Assembly (NCBI GenBank): GCA_963678675.1
Contig: OY783200.1
Span: 9,654,917 to 9,718,916 of the forward strand
Direction: 5' to 3'
DNA from: Xiphydria camelus
Taxonomy: Eukaryota > Arthropoda > Insecta > Hymenoptera > Xiphydriidae
DNA length: 64,000 nucleotides
Shown here piece after piece: positions 63,870 through 64,000 of this stretch. The position numbers and the translations under genes were made by a program. The notes under the pieces were generated by a model. It did no database searches. It was not told where the DNA came from and saw only the letters and a list, made by a program, of their open reading frames with translations. Every line of letters begins with the position of its first letter. Within the stretch, counting starts at the first letter, position 1.

Positions 63870-64000
63870 CTACACCGTTTTATTTCTCCTGAACCTGCCC
63901 CACTCTGTAGCCACGCTCTGTCTCATGCTTCGCGCTCTTTTTCAAGCCGGCACCTACTACATACCCTCTTGCCGAGACACGTCCAGGAAGGCCGACCGCG
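63870..64000 (+). repeat. Direct repeat unit 3, copy 2, cut by window edge
   Basis: See 61905-62060. Confidence 0.7.

Overview
The window looks like insect genomic DNA. It is AT-rich, carries fragments of a filamin gene closest to insect filamin (cheerio type), and has arthropod-type transposons throughout: an R1-clade LINE, CR1-group and RTE-like LINE pieces, piggyBac, PIF/Harbinger, pogo, Ginger/KRBA2-like and TTAA-flanked hairpins. The species cannot be fixed from the sequence alone. No rRNA gene, functional tRNA, CRISPR array or bacterial-style operon was seen. Apart from the R1-clade LINE, almost every coding region is broken by stops or frameshifts, so this is a transposon graveyard inside and around decayed host-gene pieces.

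Layout. 1-3.8 kb: an RTE-like LINE tail, the 3' end of an LTR retrotransposon (polypurine tract plus a 980-bp LTR), and a decayed piggyBac transposase. 3.8-10.4 kb: a complete, GC-rich R1-clade LINE with two intact ORFs, a 47-A tail and a 12-bp target duplication, inserted into the edge of the piggyBac remnant. 10.4-14.5 kb: Rho-type GTPase pseudogene pieces, pogo-like and other transposase scraps, and a tRNA-derived SINE. 14.8-21.6 kb: an internally deleted piggyBac with perfect ends, and two broken transposase genes, each interrupted by a hairpin element. 21.6-36.5 kb: a 2.1-2.3 kb direct duplication (A and B) holding a candidate first exon and an internally deleted Harbinger element, a 3-kb inverted repeat, and several MITEs.

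36.7-58.3 kb: exons of a filamin-like gene lie on the minus strand in the expected order, with the CH2 actin-binding domain at 58.3-57.9 kb and Ig-like repeats at about 42, 40, 39-37.8 and 36.9 kb. They carry several stops and frameshifts, and one part is duplicated as a palindrome centred at 39,040. The long gaps between these exons are full of mobile DNA: two CR1-group LINE fragments bounded by (TC)n tracts, an intron-bearing pogo-like gene with a C-terminal PHD finger, compound palindromes, and a Ginger/KRBA2-like transposase. 58.3-64 kb holds hairpin MITEs, an unassigned exon with good splice sites, and a family of interspersed direct repeats.

The dominant pattern is inverted-repeat architecture. 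More than twenty hairpin or palindromic elements were recognised by eye, several nested in one another or in transposase genes, including a series with TTAA flanks. Boundaries come from manual reading. Similarities are from recall of protein families, not from searches.
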